DNA from: Homoserinibacter sp. GY 40078 | GTDB taxonomy: Bacteria; Actinomycetota; Actinomycetes; Actinomycetales; Microbacteriaceae | Assembly (NCBI RefSeq): GCF_008017545.1 | Contig: NZ_VRTZ01000002.1 | Coordinates: forward strand, 903,443 to 951,364 | Length of the DNA: 47,922 nt | Direction of reading: 5' to 3' | In this document: positions 1 through 10,400 of the stretch, piece after piece | How positions within the stretch are numbered: the stretch's first letter is position 1 | How the letters are laid out: every line of letters begins with the position of its first letter | Program-made: the position numbers and the translations under genes | The notes under the pieces: model-generated | What the model was told of the DNA's origin: nothing | The model's input: only the letters and a program-made list of their open reading frames with translations | Database searches by the model: none

Positions 1-868
1 AGACGGGCGTCGGCATGAGCTCGTCGACCAGCTGACGCGTGGAGCGGATGTTCGCCCGGCTCGACGCGCCGAACACGATCGACTCCACGCCCTGCTGGGC
101 CGCGACCCACTCGATCGCCTCACGCGGCGGGATCGCCCCCGACGCGAAGACCGACATCGCCACCGCGCGGACCGGCCGCTCGGCGAGTGCACGCTGGTAC
201 GCCTCGATGCCGCCCGACATCCGGAAGCCGATCTTGTTGATGTTCGAGCAGACGATGGGGTTCTCGATGCCGGCCGTGTCGAGCGTGTCGAGGAGCATGG
301 GCAGGTTCATGGTGATGAACCCCGCCTCGGCACCGTAGCGCTCGCGGACATGCCGCTCGAAGATCGAGAAGGCGTCGACGAATCCGAGCCCGAGGAGCAG
401 GTCGACGACCACGTTCTGCAGCCAGATGATCGGAGTCGGCAGGCCGCGGAACATCGCCATCTCGGCGTCGACGAGGAGCGTGATGATGCCCTCGACGTCC
501 TTCGTGGCGAGCGAGCGACCGCCCCGCATGACCGCGTTGACGAGCCCCTCCTCCGGCATGAAGCGCTTGAGGGCGCCGAGCATGCCCGCCTCGGTGACGG
601 CATCCGCATACTTGTGCGCGTACGGCATGCCGGGCGAGAAGGTGAACCCGGGATAGCGATCCGGGTTCTTCCGCACATGTTCCGCGATCTGGGCGATGCG
701 GTCGTGGGTCGTGCACATGAAGGTCGTGATGCCCTCGTCGTAGGCGGCGTCGAGCACCTCGATGATCGCGTCGAGGTGCTGGAAGCGCATCGCCTGCGCA
801 CGGGCCTTCTCCTCCGACATGTGGTTCACGCCGAAGAACTGGTTGTCGCCGAACATCAGCCGGTCCAT
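1..868 (-). CDS. Aldo-keto-reductase-like TIM-barrel protein, 3' end outside window
   Basis: About 289 codons are visible and no stop is reached, so the gene runs off the left edge. The start ATG (866-868) shares its A with the TGA of the upstream Gfo/Idh/MocA gene (TGATG), implying translational coupling. The protein begins MDRLMFGDNQFFGVNHMSEE. Its visible C-terminal part (AMSVFASGAIPP, then SIVFGASSRANI) resembles the end of an aldo-keto reductase barrel, where a similar segment binds the cofactor. I cannot identify a convincing AKR catalytic Tyr/Lys/His set, so the activity is unknown. The context, with a sugar dehydrogenase and a glycosyltransferase in one operon, suggests a role in nucleotide-sugar or sugar-intermediate chemistry for exopolysaccharide. 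The gene itself is certain; the family assignment is moderate. Confidence 0.7.
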   Translation of the reverse strand, partial: MDRLMFGDNQFFGVNHMSEEKARAQAMRFQHLDAIIEVLDAAYDEGITTFMCTTHDRIAQIAEHVRKNPDRYPGFTFSPGMPYAHKYADAVTEAGMLGALKRFMPEEGLVNAVMRGGRSLATKDVEGIITLLVDAEMAMFRGLPTPIIWLQNVVVDLLLGLGFVDAFSIFERHVRERYGAEAGFITMNLPMLLDTLDTAGIENPIVCSNINKIGFRMSGGIEAYQRALAERPVRAVAMSVFASGAIPPREAIEWVAAQQGVESIVFGASSRANIRSTRQLVDELMPTPV

Positions 869-1962
869 CAGCTGCGCCTCCCCCATCGTCCGCGCTTCGC
901 GGCCGCCGCTGGCGGATCCGCCTCGACGGTGTCGGTCGTGACGGGCCCGCGGGCCGCGTCGATCGTGAGCAGTTCGAGCACGCGGTCGGTGACCGCCGCG
1001 CTCGCGAAGTCGTTGCGGGTATCGGATTCGGAGCCCTCGATACGCCGCACGAAGTGGTCGAGCTGGGCGCTGTACTCCTCACCGCGGAGGTAGAACCACA
1101 CGGGATCCGTGAGCTCGGTCGTGTACTTCACGTTCCACCCGCGCTCGTAGCCGGGAAGCTCCGGGGCCTGATCGCGCAGGTACACCCGCACCTCCTGGCG
1201 GTCGGCCTCGATGCGGCCGGCGGTGCCCACCGCGGTGATGCGGGTCGTCATCTTGCGGAACGACTCGTCCGACCAGTTCACCGAGATCTGCGCGTGCATG
1301 CCGCTCTCGTAGAACAGGGTGCCGAAGACCTCGTCCTCGGTGTCCTCCGAGAAGACCGACCCGAGCACGGTGCCGCCGACGGCACGCGGCGCGCCGGCGT
1401 ACCACGACAGCAGATCGAGCGGATGGGCTGCGTAGTCATAGAGGCAGCCACCACCCTCGGAGCGTCGGCTGCGCCACGTGGAGCCCTTCGGCTTGAGTAC
1501 CACGGGACCGTATGCCTCAGCCTGCATATGCGTGACGCGCCCGATGGCGCCCACGTCGAGAAGACGCTTGACCTCCTGGAAGGCACCCACGAAACGGTTG
1601 TGGTACCCGACCTGCGTCACGAGCCCCGCCTCGGAGGCGAGAGCGGCGAGCTCCGCCGACTCCTCGGCACGGAGCGTCAGCGGCTTCTCGCAGAACACGT
1701 GCACGCCGTGGGCGATCGCCGAGCGCACGAGAGGCGCGTGGAAGCGCGTCGGGGTCGCGATGAGCACGGCGTCGACCTCGACCGCGTCGAGCGCCTGATC
1801 GAGGTCGGGGAAGGTCGCGAGACCCGTGTACTTGCCGAGGACATCGAGCACATAGCCGGTCGCATCGACGACGGCATCCACGCGGACATCCGGATGGGCG
1901 CGGATCATCGCGAGGTGGGAGAGCCCCATCTTGCCGAGTCCGACGACGGCGACGCGGATCAT
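868..1962 (-). CDS. Gfo/Idh/MocA-family sugar dehydrogenase
   Basis: A 364-residue NAD(P)-dependent oxidoreductase of the usual family length. The N-terminal Rossmann motif GLGKMG lies at about residues 8-13. The family's EKPL motif (VFCEKPLTLR) lies near residue 92 and supplies the conserved Lys-Pro at the nicotinamide site. The C-terminal half is the alpha/beta dimerisation and substrate domain. Members oxidise or epimerise sugars, often UDP-sugars or inositols, in capsule and exopolysaccharide clusters; the substrate here cannot be read from sequence. The start ATG overlaps the TGA of the upstream glycosyltransferase (ATGA), and the stop overlaps the start of the next gene (TGATG), so the three genes form one tightly coupled minus-strand operon. 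Confidence 0.92.
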   Translation of the reverse strand: MIRVAVVGLGKMGLSHLAMIRAHPDVRVDAVVDATGYVLDVLGKYTGLATFPDLDQALDAVEVDAVLIATPTRFHAPLVRSAIAHGVHVFCEKPLTLRAEESAELAALASEAGLVTQVGYHNRFVGAFQEVKRLLDVGAIGRVTHMQAEAYGPVVLKPKGSTWRSRRSEGGGCLYDYAAHPLDLLSWYAGAPRAVGGTVLGSVFSEDTEDEVFGTLFYESGMHAQISVNWSDESFRKMTTRITAVGTAGRIEADRQEVRVYLRDQAPELPGYERGWNVKYTTELTDPVWFYLRGEEYSAQLDHFVRRIEGSESDTRNDFASAAVTDRVLELLTIDAARGPVTTDTVEADPPAAAAKRGRWGRRS

Positions 1963-3119
1963 GCCCGCACTTCCTTCCTCTGGCCGACTCGCTCGAGGAA
2001 CCCCTCGAGAAGCCGTTCGTACTGACCCGCGACGTGCTCCCAGGTGAACTCCTCGGCATGCCGAGCGCGCGCCGCGCGTCCAAGGCGGGCCCGCAGCTCG
2101 TCGTCACCGAGGAGGGCGTCGAGGCGGTCCGCCGCATCTGCCGCGTCGCCGAAATAGAGAGCCGACTCCCCCGCCACCCACCGGTTGTAGGGGTTGTCGT
2201 GAGCGACGACGGGGTTGCCCGCCGCGAGGGCCTCGACGAGCGACGGGTTGGTGCCGCCGACCGTATGCCCGTGGAGGTATGCGATGCCGTGGGCACGGAG
2301 CGCCGCGACCTGATCCGGCTCGTAGACCGAGCCGAGGAACACGACTTCGTCGCTCGCCGCCTCCACCACCTGGCGGTGATAGTCGTCGGTCTCGGGCGTG
2401 TAGGTGCCGAGCATCGCGAGCTTCACGCCCCGCGGGCGCGACGAGAAGCCCTGCACGAGTTCGAGGATCGAGTTCTCGGGAATCGGACGGCAGATGAGCG
2501 TCAGGTAGCGCCCCGGCTCGAGGCCCCGGTCGATCACCGGACGGGTCGAGGGGTTCACCACCTCGTGCGCGCCGTAGGTGATCGTGGTGATCTTCTCGCG
2601 GCGTGCCTTGCGAGCCAGGTAGGTCTCGATCTCGGGGTGATCCGCGATGAGCGCGTCGCCGATCCAACATCCGATCCGCTCGTTCGCGTACAGGATCGCC
2701 TGCTTCATCGGACCCCACCGCGATCGCGACCACTCGATGCCGTCCATGTTGATGACGTTCGGGATGCGACGGAACCACTGGGCGAGGTTGAAGACGGCCG
2801 TGTTGTAGCCGAAGGTGAGGCACACATCCCGGTGCGCGACGGCGTCACGGATCGAACGGCGGTCGAACTCCGCCGTGCCGAGCCACCCGTCGCGCTCGAC
2901 GGGGATGTTGACGCGCTCGATGCCGCGCCAGGTGTCGCGGTAGATCGGCCCGGTGCCAGGCACCTGGCAGTAGACGACCACCCGCCAGCCGCGCTCCACA
3001 AGGAACAGCGCGACGTTCTCAGCAGCGGTCTCGAAGCCGCCGTAGGCGGCGGGCACGCCGTGGGTGCCCAGGATGCGCACCGTGGGGCGCGAATCGGGTA
3101 CGGGGACAGGGTCGGACAT
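1959..3119 (-). CDS. GT4-family glycosyltransferase with DUF1972 N-terminal domain
   Basis: A 386-residue cytoplasmic glycosyltransferase with a GT-B fold. The N-terminus carries RILGTHGVPAAYGGFE, the hallmark of the DUF1972 subgroup that includes rhamnosyl- and glucosyl-transferases of capsule loci. The C-terminal donor-binding part has NPSLVEALAAGNPVVAHDNP, the GT4 glutamate-containing signature. I place the start at ATG 3117-3119 (MSDPVPVPDS) because the longer reading frame upstream is Arg/Pro-rich and not protein-like; no strong ribosome-binding site was seen. The acceptor and donor sugars are unknown. It is the first gene of the operon and its stop overlaps the next start (ATGA). Confidence 0.92.
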   Translation of the reverse strand: MSDPVPVPDSRPTVRILGTHGVPAAYGGFETAAENVALFLVERGWRVVVYCQVPGTGPIYRDTWRGIERVNIPVERDGWLGTAEFDRRSIRDAVAHRDVCLTFGYNTAVFNLAQWFRRIPNVINMDGIEWSRSRWGPMKQAILYANERIGCWIGDALIADHPEIETYLARKARREKITTITYGAHEVVNPSTRPVIDRGLEPGRYLTLICRPIPENSILELVQGFSSRPRGVKLAMLGTYTPETDDYHRQVVEAASDEVVFLGSVYEPDQVAALRAHGIAYLHGHTVGGTNPSLVEALAAGNPVVAHDNPYNRWVAGESALYFGDAADAADRLDALLGDDELRARLGRAARARHAEEFTWEHVAGQYERLLEGFLERVGQRKEVRA

Positions 3120-3192
3120 GGCGTACCAGCCGTTCGGGAGTGGACCGCGTCGGTTTCGGGTCGACGTAGTCCGTGGGGGGCAGGGGAAGGCC

Positions 3193-3198
3193 AGCATA
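3193..3198 (-). promoter_or_regulatory. Possible -10 element of the glycosyltransferase operon
   Basis: On the minus strand TATGCT follows CTG, in the 182-bp intergenic space between the divergent GT4 operon and the plus-strand anchored-protein gene. The implied transcript would start near 3186 and have a leader of about 67 nt containing a run of six C (3175-3180). No good -35 hexamer at 16-18 bp was seen, so this is tentative. Confidence 0.3.
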
Positions 3199-3264
3199 CA
3201 GTCGAGTCGCATTCGTAATCGAGGCCCCACTTTCGCGGGGCATCGGCCCCGATCCGCCCGGGGG

Positions 3265-3270
3265 TAGAGT
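3265..3270 (+). promoter_or_regulatory. Possible -10 element (TAGAGT)
   Basis: TAGAGT fits the actinobacterial TANNNT -10 pattern and lies 32 nt before the GTG start at 3302. A transcript starting near 3277 would include the C6 run 3286-3291 and the AGGA ribosome-binding site 3292-3295. No clear -35 was identified. Confidence 0.4.
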
Positions 3271-3301
3271 GATCACCCTCCCGAGCCCCCCAGGATCCGA
3301 C

Positions 3302-3952
3302 GTGGACGAACCCGACACCGCCTCACCCGAACCCACCGACCCGGTCGCCGAGACCCAGCGCACGCGCCGCATCGTGCTGATCGCGGTGTCGGCCGCAGCA
3401 GCGATCGCGCTCGTCGCGCTCCTCGTCGCGCGTCCGTGGGAGTCCGGATCCCTCGAGCCCGCCGCCTCACCCTCCGGCACGAACAGCTCGGCGCCCGCCA
3501 GCCCGAGTCCGACCGCCGACGGCACCGAGTCTCCGGACCCCGATGACGAGGAGCCGACACCCGAACCCGTGCCGATCTCCTCACCCGGCGTGATCACCGA
3601 GGGGCTCGATGCGCGCATCGAGGACGTCGAGGCCGTTGAGGGCGAAGCCCAAGGCCCTGGCGAGGTATCGGGACCTTCGATCCGCTTCTCCGTGGTGATC
3701 TCGAACGGCACCGGCGAGACGGTCGACCTGCGCTCTGCCGTCGTGACCGTGGACTACGGCGCGGATCGCACACCCGCCCTCCAGCTCTACAAGCCGGGCG
3801 CCAGCCCGATGCCCACGACCGTGCTCGCAGGCGACGACGCGACCGGCGTCTACGTGTTCTCGATCCCCAAGGACGAGCGCGACATCGTGCACATCACGGT
3901 CGACTACTCGGTCGACGTCCCGCCGCTCGAGTTCGCTGGCCGCGTTCCCTGA
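3302..3952 (+). CDS. Membrane-anchored secreted protein, DUF4352-like C-terminal domain
   Basis: A 216-residue protein. The GTG start at 3302 is preferred because AGGA sits six bases upstream; upstream in-frame codons would add an implausible Pro/Arg-rich extension. About 22 N-terminal residues are cytoplasmic, followed by a single hydrophobic segment (RIVLIAVSAAAAIALVALLV, about residues 22-41). Next come a Pro/Ser/Thr/Asp/Glu-rich linker of about 55 residues and a C-terminal beta-sandwich-like domain (FSVVISNGTGETVDL) resembling the DUF4352 immunoglobulin-like fold. The protein is therefore expected to display this domain outside the membrane. It is transcribed divergently from the glycosyltransferase operon and precedes the giant surface proteins; its job is unknown. 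Confidence 0.8.
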   Translation: MDEPDTASPEPTDPVAETQRTRRIVLIAVSAAAAIALVALLVARPWESGSLEPAASPSGTNSSAPASPSPTADGTESPDPDDEEPTPEPVPISSPGVITEGLDARIEDVEAVEGEAQGPGEVSGPSIRFSVVISNGTGETVDLRSAVVTVDYGADRTPALQLYKPGASPMPTTVLAGDDATGVYVFSIPKDERDIVHITVDYSVDVPPLEFAGRVP

Positions 3953-4058
3953 TCCGCGGGGGCTATCGCCCAGGCCGCCAGAGGCCTACCATTCCGGCAT
4001 CAGGCCGCGCCGCCTCCCCCCTGCACTCCGCGAGCCCGTCAGTCAAGGACGTGCCGTC

Positions 4059-7000
4059 ATGCTCGCGAACCACCACTCCCGCACCCCTGCCCGCGCCACC
4101 GCCGTCGCGATCGTCGGCGTTCTCGCACTGAGCCTGCTCTCGGCCCTGCCTGCACTGCCTGCGCCACCCGCAGCCGCCGACACCGCCCCGCCCGCCGCGG
4201 GCATCCCGACGACCGTCTCGAGCGACTCACTGCCCACACCCCAGATCGACGGAGTCGTGTGGGACCAGGAGATCGTGGGCGACACCGTCTACGTCGGAGG
4301 CAACTTCCGCACCGCTCGGCCGGCTGGCGCGGCTCCCGGCACGAGCACCGTGCCGCGGGCGTTCCTGCTCTCGTATCGGCTCAGCACCGGCGTGCTCACC
4401 TCGTGGGCGCCGGTACTCAACGGACAAGTCGATGCGATCGACGCTTCCCCCGACGGCAGCCGCGTCTACGTCGGAGGCGCGTTCACGACGGTCGACGGTG
4501 TGACCCGCAATCGGATCGTCGCCTTCGACACGGCGACCGGCCAGGCGATCTCGAGCTTCGCGGGGTCGGCGAACGGCGAGGTCTTCGCCATCGACTCGAC
4601 CTCCTCGACCGTGTACTTCGCGGGGAACTTCAGCCAGTCGAACGGCGTCTCGCGACCGGGCCGCGCGGCGGCGGCGAGCGCCGCGACCGGGGCGACGACG
4701 GCCTGGGCACCGGTACTGGCATCCGGCCGCGCCTACGAGCTCCTCGTCTCGCCCGACGGCACCCGCGTGGTGATCGGCGGCAGCTTCACGAGTATCAACG
4801 GATCCGGCCAGCCGGGCTACGGCCTGGGTGCGGTGACGAGCACGACCGGCGCATCGCTGCCGTTCCCAGTGAATGACATCGTGCGCAACGCCGGCACGTA
4901 CGCGGCGATCTACAGCCTCTCGGGCGACGCTGACTCGGTGTACGGAACGGGCTACGTGTTCGGCACCGGGGGCAACCTCGAGGGCACCTTCCGCGCCACC
5001 TGGGATGGGCAGCTCGTCTGGGTGGAGGACTGCCACGGCGACAGCTACGACGTCGTCGCCACGGGGGGAACGGTGTACACCGCCGGGCACGCGCACTACT
5101 GCGGAAATCTCGGCGGCTTCCCGCAGCGCGAGCCCTGGCTGAACACGCGTGCCGTCGCCTTCACGAAGGCGGCGACCGGAACGATGACGCGGGACATCTA
5201 CGGGTATTACAAGTGGACCGGGATCGCGAGTCCGAGCGTCGCGAACTGGTTCCCCGATTTCAACGCCGGCACCTACACGGGCATCTTCCAGGGCCCGTGG
5301 ACGATCACGACCGACGGACGCTACGTGCTGTACGGCGGAGAGTTCACGACCGTGAACGGGAGCGGCCAGCAGGGGCTCTCCCGATTCGCGGTGTCCTCCA
5401 TCGCACCCGACCGCGACGGCCCACGGGTCAGCGGAGGGAACTGGCCGATCAGCGCCGTCGCCCGGGGCGCAGGAACCGTCGCCATCACCTGGCCCGCCAA
5501 CCACGACCGCGACAACGCGGGCCTCACGTACCAGGTGATCCGCAACGGCGACACCGCGCACCCGCTCACGCAGCTGTCCGCCGTGTCCACGTGGTGGGAT
5601 CGGCGCGGCCTCGGCTACGTCGACACGAGCGCTCCCCCGGGCACTACAGCGAGCTACCGCATCCGCGCCGTCGATCCCTTCGGCAACATCGCCGACTCGG
5701 CCACGGTCTCGGTGGCCGTTCCTACGACCGGTGCACTCGGCTCCTACGCGCGAGCCGTGATCGCCGACGGTCCCACCTGGTATTTCCGACTCGGCGAGAC
5801 GGGCACGAGCGCGACCAACTGGGCGGCGCCCGTGGCGAACGTGAACCAGTCCGGTGCGAACGCCGTCGTGCAGGCGGCAGTCGGCTCCGCTGCTGCACGG
5901 GGCCGCCCCGGCGCGATCGTCGGCGACTCGGACAAGTCGACCGGCTTCGGCAGCACCTGGGCTCGCGCATACACGACCGCCAGCACGTGGGTCGATGACT
6001 CGCTCACGGTGGAGGCGTGGTTCCGCACCACGGCATCGAGCGGCAAGATCGTCGGGTTCGGAACGAGTTCGTCGGCCTCGAACTCCAGCACCGCGGATCG
6101 CCACCTGTACCTCGACGGCGGCAGGGTCGCCTGGGGCGTCGACGACGGATCGCGCCGCGTGCTCCTCAGTGGAACCGGATACGCGAACGGCGCGTGGCAT
6201 CACGTGGCCGGCACCCTCTCACCCACCGGCCAGAAGCTCTACGTCGACGGCGTTCTCGTGGCGCAGAGCGCGTCCGTCGTGAAGGGCGGACGCTACTGGG
6301 GCTACTGGCACATCGGCGGTGACACGGCTTGGGCGGGCGCCTCGGATCTCGTCGGCGACATCGACGAGGTGGCCATCTACGGCGACGAGCTCTCGGCGGC
6401 GGCGATCGCTCGGCACCGGCAGCTCGGGGTCGGCGGCGGGGCGAGCAACCAGCCGCCAACCGCGTCGTTCTCGGCCACCGCCTCTGCGCTGCAGGCCAGT
6501 GTCGACGGGCGCGGATCCTCGGACTCCGACGGAACGATCGTCGCCTACGCCTGGAACTTCGGCGACGGGTCCACGGGTTCCGGCGCCACATCGACGCATA
6601 ACTACGCCGCCGCGGGCACCTACACGATCACCCTCACCGTGACCGACGACGACGGCGCCACGGCATCGACCACGCGGCAGCTCACCGTCGCGGGATCGCC
6701 ACCGCCTCCACCCCCGACGAGCACCATCGCCCAGGACGACTTCGCACGCACGGTCACAAGCGGATGGGGGCAAGCCACGGTGGGCGGCACGTGGACCGCG
6801 AACTCCGCCTCCTCGTCGTCGGTGGCGTCAGGGGTCGGGATCTTCTCGCACAACGCGGGAAGCACGCGGCGTGCGGTACTCGCCTCGACCTCGGCGTCAC
6901 GGGTCGACCTGCAGGCGACGGTCGCCCTCGAGACCGCGCCTGCGGGCGGTGCGACCGTCGCCGGGGTGGTCGGGCGACAGGTCGGATCGGCGTTCTACCA

Positions 7001-7340
7001 AGCGCGAGTGAGGTTCCTCGTGGGCGGAGCCATGCGGCTGGAGGTGATGAATGGCGGCGCGACACTGCTCGGCTGGGCAGACCTCGCCGGCACCTACACA
7101 GCCGGGCAGCGGATCGTGGTGCGCGTCGAGGTCACCGGGCAGAGCCCGACCACCATCCGCGCGAAGGCGTGGCCGGAATCCCAGGCTGAACCGTCGCTCT
7201 GGCAGGTCTCGCTCACGGACGCGACCGCCGCGCTCCAGGCGGCGGGCTCCGTCGGGGTCGAGAGCTACGCCTCGGCGTCGGCGACGAATGCGCCCGTGCG
7301 GGTGAGATTCGACGATGTCCGCGCGACGACGGTGCCCTGA
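4059..7340 (+). CDS. Giant secreted surface protein 1: beta-propeller, FN3-like, LamG, PKD and C-terminal module
   Basis: A 1093-residue secreted protein. Residues 1-40 are a Sec signal peptide with the cleavage-like end PPAAADT. Residues 40-450 contain repeated blades with VYVGGNF/VYVGGAF, SPDGSRVYVGG and YVLYGGEFTTVNG motifs, typical of a beta-propeller. Residues 456-557 are FN3-like (TYQVIRNGDTAHPL). Residues 561-789 form a LamG/concanavalin-like jelly roll (WHHVAGTLS, KLYVDGVLV, YWGYWHIGGD). Residues 797-880 are a PKD domain (WNFGDGSTGSGATSTHNY). A proline hinge follows, then a roughly 200-residue C-terminal module (residues 888-1093). There is no C-terminal membrane helix or sorting motif, so the protein is released or bound non-covalently. 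Its place inside the exopolysaccharide locus and its carbohydrate-binding-type domains suggest a matrix or adhesion role. AAGGA lies about ten bases before ATG 4059. Confidence 0.9.
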   Translation: MLANHHSRTPARATAVAIVGVLALSLLSALPALPAPPAAADTAPPAAGIPTTVSSDSLPTPQIDGVVWDQEIVGDTVYVGGNFRTARPAGAAPGTSTVPRAFLLSYRLSTGVLTSWAPVLNGQVDAIDASPDGSRVYVGGAFTTVDGVTRNRIVAFDTATGQAISSFAGSANGEVFAIDSTSSTVYFAGNFSQSNGVSRPGRAAAASAATGATTAWAPVLASGRAYELLVSPDGTRVVIGGSFTSINGSGQPGYGLGAVTSTTGASLPFPVNDIVRNAGTYAAIYSLSGDADSVYGTGYVFGTGGNLEGTFRATWDGQLVWVEDCHGDSYDVVATGGTVYTAGHAHYCGNLGGFPQREPWLNTRAVAFTKAATGTMTRDIYGYYKWTGIASPSVANWFPDFNAGTYTGIFQGPWTITTDGRYVLYGGEFTTVNGSGQQGLSRFAVSSIAPDRDGPRVSGGNWPISAVARGAGTVAITWPANHDRDNAGLTYQVIRNGDTAHPLTQLSAVSTWWDRRGLGYVDTSAPPGTTASYRIRAVDPFGNIADSATVSVAVPTTGALGSYARAVIADGPTWYFRLGETGTSATNWAAPVANVNQSGANAVVQAAVGSAAARGRPGAIVGDSDKSTGFGSTWARAYTTASTWVDDSLTVEAWFRTTASSGKIVGFGTSSSASNSSTADRHLYLDGGRVAWGVDDGSRRVLLSGTGYANGAWHHVAGTLSPTGQKLYVDGVLVAQSASVVKGGRYWGYWHIGGDTAWAGASDLVGDIDEVAIYGDELSAAAIARHRQLGVGGGASNQPPTASFSATASALQASVDGRGSSDSDGTIVAYAWNFGDGSTGSGATSTHNYAAAGTYTITLTVTDDDGATASTTRQLTVAGSPPPPPPTSTIAQDDFARTVTSGWGQATVGGTWTANSASSSSVASGVGIFSHNAGSTRRAVLASTSASRVDLQATVALETAPAGGATVAGVVGRQVGSAFYQARVRFLVGGAMRLEVMNGGATLLGWADLAGTYTAGQRIVVRVEVTGQSPTTIRAKAWPESQAEPSLWQVSLTDATAALQAAGSVGVESYASASATNAPVRVRFDDVRATTVP

Positions 7341-7377
7341 ATCCACCTGCTGAGCGGGAGATTCCACATCGCCACCC

Positions 7378-7403
7378 GAATGTCCCCCCTTTGGGGGACA
7401 TTC
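7378..7403. terminator. Perfect 11-bp hairpin between the two giant surface-protein genes
   Basis: GAATGTCCCCC (7378-7388) and GGGGGACATTC (7393-7403) are perfect inverted repeats around a CTTT loop. It lies 38 bp after the stop of surface protein 1 and is followed by TTCAG rather than a long T tract. A GC-rich terminator is the simplest reading. An operator for the downstream gene is the alternative, because the TGTCCCCC/GGGGGACA core recurs near the third surface-protein gene at 46342-46371. Confidence 0.6.
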
Positions 7404-7484
7404 TTCAGCGGCTCTGTCCCCTAGAGTGGGCCCACTCGGCACACGCCCCCCGAACAGTGCCGCTTACCCCCCTAGAGGTCTACA

Positions 7485-10400
7485 TTGGGTACTCCCGAAC
7501 CCACGAGACGCTCGCGCCCCCGCGCGCTCGCTCTCGTTACCACCGCCGCCCTGTTCCTGTCCGCGCTTATCGCGGTACCGCTCGTGATCGCGGCTCCCGC
7601 AAGCGCCGATCCGCTGCCCGCATCCGAGTCACCGGAGACGGTGTCGTCCGATCCGCTCCCGACTCCGCAGATCAACGGTGTCGTGTGGACCCAGGTGATC
7701 GTCGGCAACACCGTGTACGTCGGCGGCCAGTTCACGACCGCACGACCCGCCGGATCCGCGGCGGGCCAGAACGAGGTCACCCGCACGCACCTGCTCGCCT
7801 ACAACCTGACGACGGGCGCCCTGCTCTCGTGGGCGCCGACGCTCAACGCGCAGGTGCGCAGCATGGCGGCCTCCCCTGACGGCACGCGGCTCTACGTGGG
7901 CGGCGACTTCACGCAGGTGAACGGGTCGACGCGCAACCGCATCGTCGCCTTCAGCACCGCGACCGGCAACGTGATCACGAGCTTCGCCGCGAGCGCCAAC
8001 AACTGGGTCTCGGCGATCGCCGCGACCAACAGCACTGTGTATATCGGCGGCATCTTCGGGCAGATGTCCGGAACGCTCCGGTCGTTCCTCGCCGCCGTGA
8101 ACGCCTCCGACGGACAGACCACGGCCTGGGCCCCGGAGACCGTGGGTGGCCGCCCCTACGCGATCGAGGTGTCGCCCGACCAGAGCAAGGTCGTGGTCGG
8201 CGGCGACTTCACGAGCGCCAACGGCTCGACCAACCCCGGATACGGGCTCGTGATGGTCGACAGCAGCACGGGCGCCTCGCTGCCTCTCGGCACGAACACC
8301 TATGTGCGGAATGCGGGTACCGAGGCGGCGATCTTCAGCCTCGACAGCGACAGCGACTCGTTCTACGGCACCGGCTACGTCTTCGGCTCCGGAGGCAACC
8401 TCGAGAGCACCTTCCGCGCGGATTGGGCGACCGGAGACTTGAAGTGGGTCGCCGACTGCCACGGCGACACCTACTCGGTGGCCGCCGCGGGCGATGTCAT
8501 CTACACCGCTTCGCACACCCATTACTGCGGCAACCTCGAGGGGCGACCGCAGTACGACCCGTGGACGTTCAACCGCGGAGTCGCTTTCACGAAGGAGAGC
8601 ACGCAGACCGCGACGGCCGATCCGTACGGCTACTACAACTGGCAGGGCACGGCAGCTCCGACGTTGCTCAACTGGTTCCCCTCGATCAACGCCGGCACCT
8701 ACACCGGCATCGGTCAGGGCCCCTGGTCGGTCAGCTCCAACGGCGACTACGTGGTCTACGGCGGCGAGTTCACGACCGTCAACAACAAGGCCCAGCAGGG
8801 CCTCGTACGCTTCGCGGTCCGCGACCTCGCGACCAACCTCGACGGGCCTCGCCTCGCGGGCGACCCGATCTCCCCCCGACTCACCTCCCCCGAGCCGGGA
8901 GTCGTGAGTGTGTCGTGGACCGCGGACTGGGATCGCGACGACCCGACGCTCGAGTACCAGCTGATCCGCGACGGCAAGACCGCGTCGCCGATCTACACCA
9001 CGCAGGTGACCTCCAACTTCTGGACCCTGCCGACGATCAACTACCTCGACACAGGGCTCGACCCGGGATCGACGCACACCTACCGCGTGCGAGTCATCGA
9101 CCCGTGGGGCAATAACGCCTGGAGCTCGACGATCAGCGTCAACGTGGCGACGGCGGGCACCCTCAGCTCGTACGCCCGCGGCGTGCTGGCCGACAACCCG
9201 ACCTCGTACTTCCGACTCGGTGATGCGAGCGGGACCTCCGGGCTCACCGACTCCCTCGGGGTCGACAACGGAACGAGCGGGACCGGCGTCAGCTACGGAG
9301 CGAGCGGTGCGATCATCGGAGACACCGACACCTCCGCGAGCTTCAACGGCACGAACAACGGGCGCGCCGCGACCTCGACCCTCCAGTGGCGCGACAACAG
9401 CTTCACCCTCGAGACGTGGGTGAAGACGACGACCACCTCCGGCGGCAAGATCCTCGGATTCGGTTCGTCGGCCACGGGGAACTCCGGCAGCTACGACCGC
9501 CACCTCTATATGTCGAACGACGGTCGCATCAACTTCGGCGTCTACCCGAACGCGTCGCGGATCATCACGAGCGGCAAGGCGTACAACGACGGACAGTGGC
9601 ACCACGTAGTCGCGACTCTCGGCTCCGGCGGCATGGCGCTCTACGTGGACAGCGTCCGGGTCGCACGCAACACCGCGGTGACCTACGGACAGAACTACTG
9701 GGGTTACTGGCGGATCGGCGGCGACAGCACGTGGGCCGGCGGGCAGAACTTCAACGGACAGATCGATGAGGTGGCCGTCTACCCGACCGTGCTGAGTGCG
9801 TCGCAGATCGTCTCGCACTACACCCTCTCGGGCCGCACCTCGACGGTGCCGCCCGCGCCATCCGACGTGTACGGCGCCGCGGTCTACGGCGCCGAGCCCC
9901 TGCTGTACTGGCGGCTCGGCGAGTCGGCCGGCACCACCGCGGCCGACTCCGGCGCTCTCGGCAACCCCGGCACCTACCGCGGATCGCCGACCCTCGGAGC
10001 GAACGGCGTGCTCGACGGCGTCTCGAACACCGCGGTCGGGTTCGGATCGACAAATGCGCTCGTCAGTTCGAACAACTCGTTCGCGAACCCGACGGTCTAC
10101 ACCGAGGAGGCGTGGTTCACCACCACGACGACTTCGGGCGGAAAGATCATGGGCTTCGGCAACCGGCAGACGGGAACGTCCTCCAGCTACGACCGGCACG
10201 TGTACATGCGTAACGACGGCACGCTCGTCTTCGGCGTGTACACCGGGCAGGAGAACGTCATCACGACGCCTCTCGCGTACAACGACGGAAAGTGGCACCA
10301 CGTCGCGGCCAGCCAGGGCGCGGGCGGCATGAAGCTCTACGTCGACGGTGTGCTGGTGGGAACCAACCCGCAGACGAGTGCCGAGAACTACACCGGCTAC

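Noticed and set aside
4227-6203. A 658-codon open frame antisense to giant surface protein 1
   Set aside because: Same reason: composition typical of a shadow frame, no ribosome-binding site, and the plus strand encodes recognisable domains.
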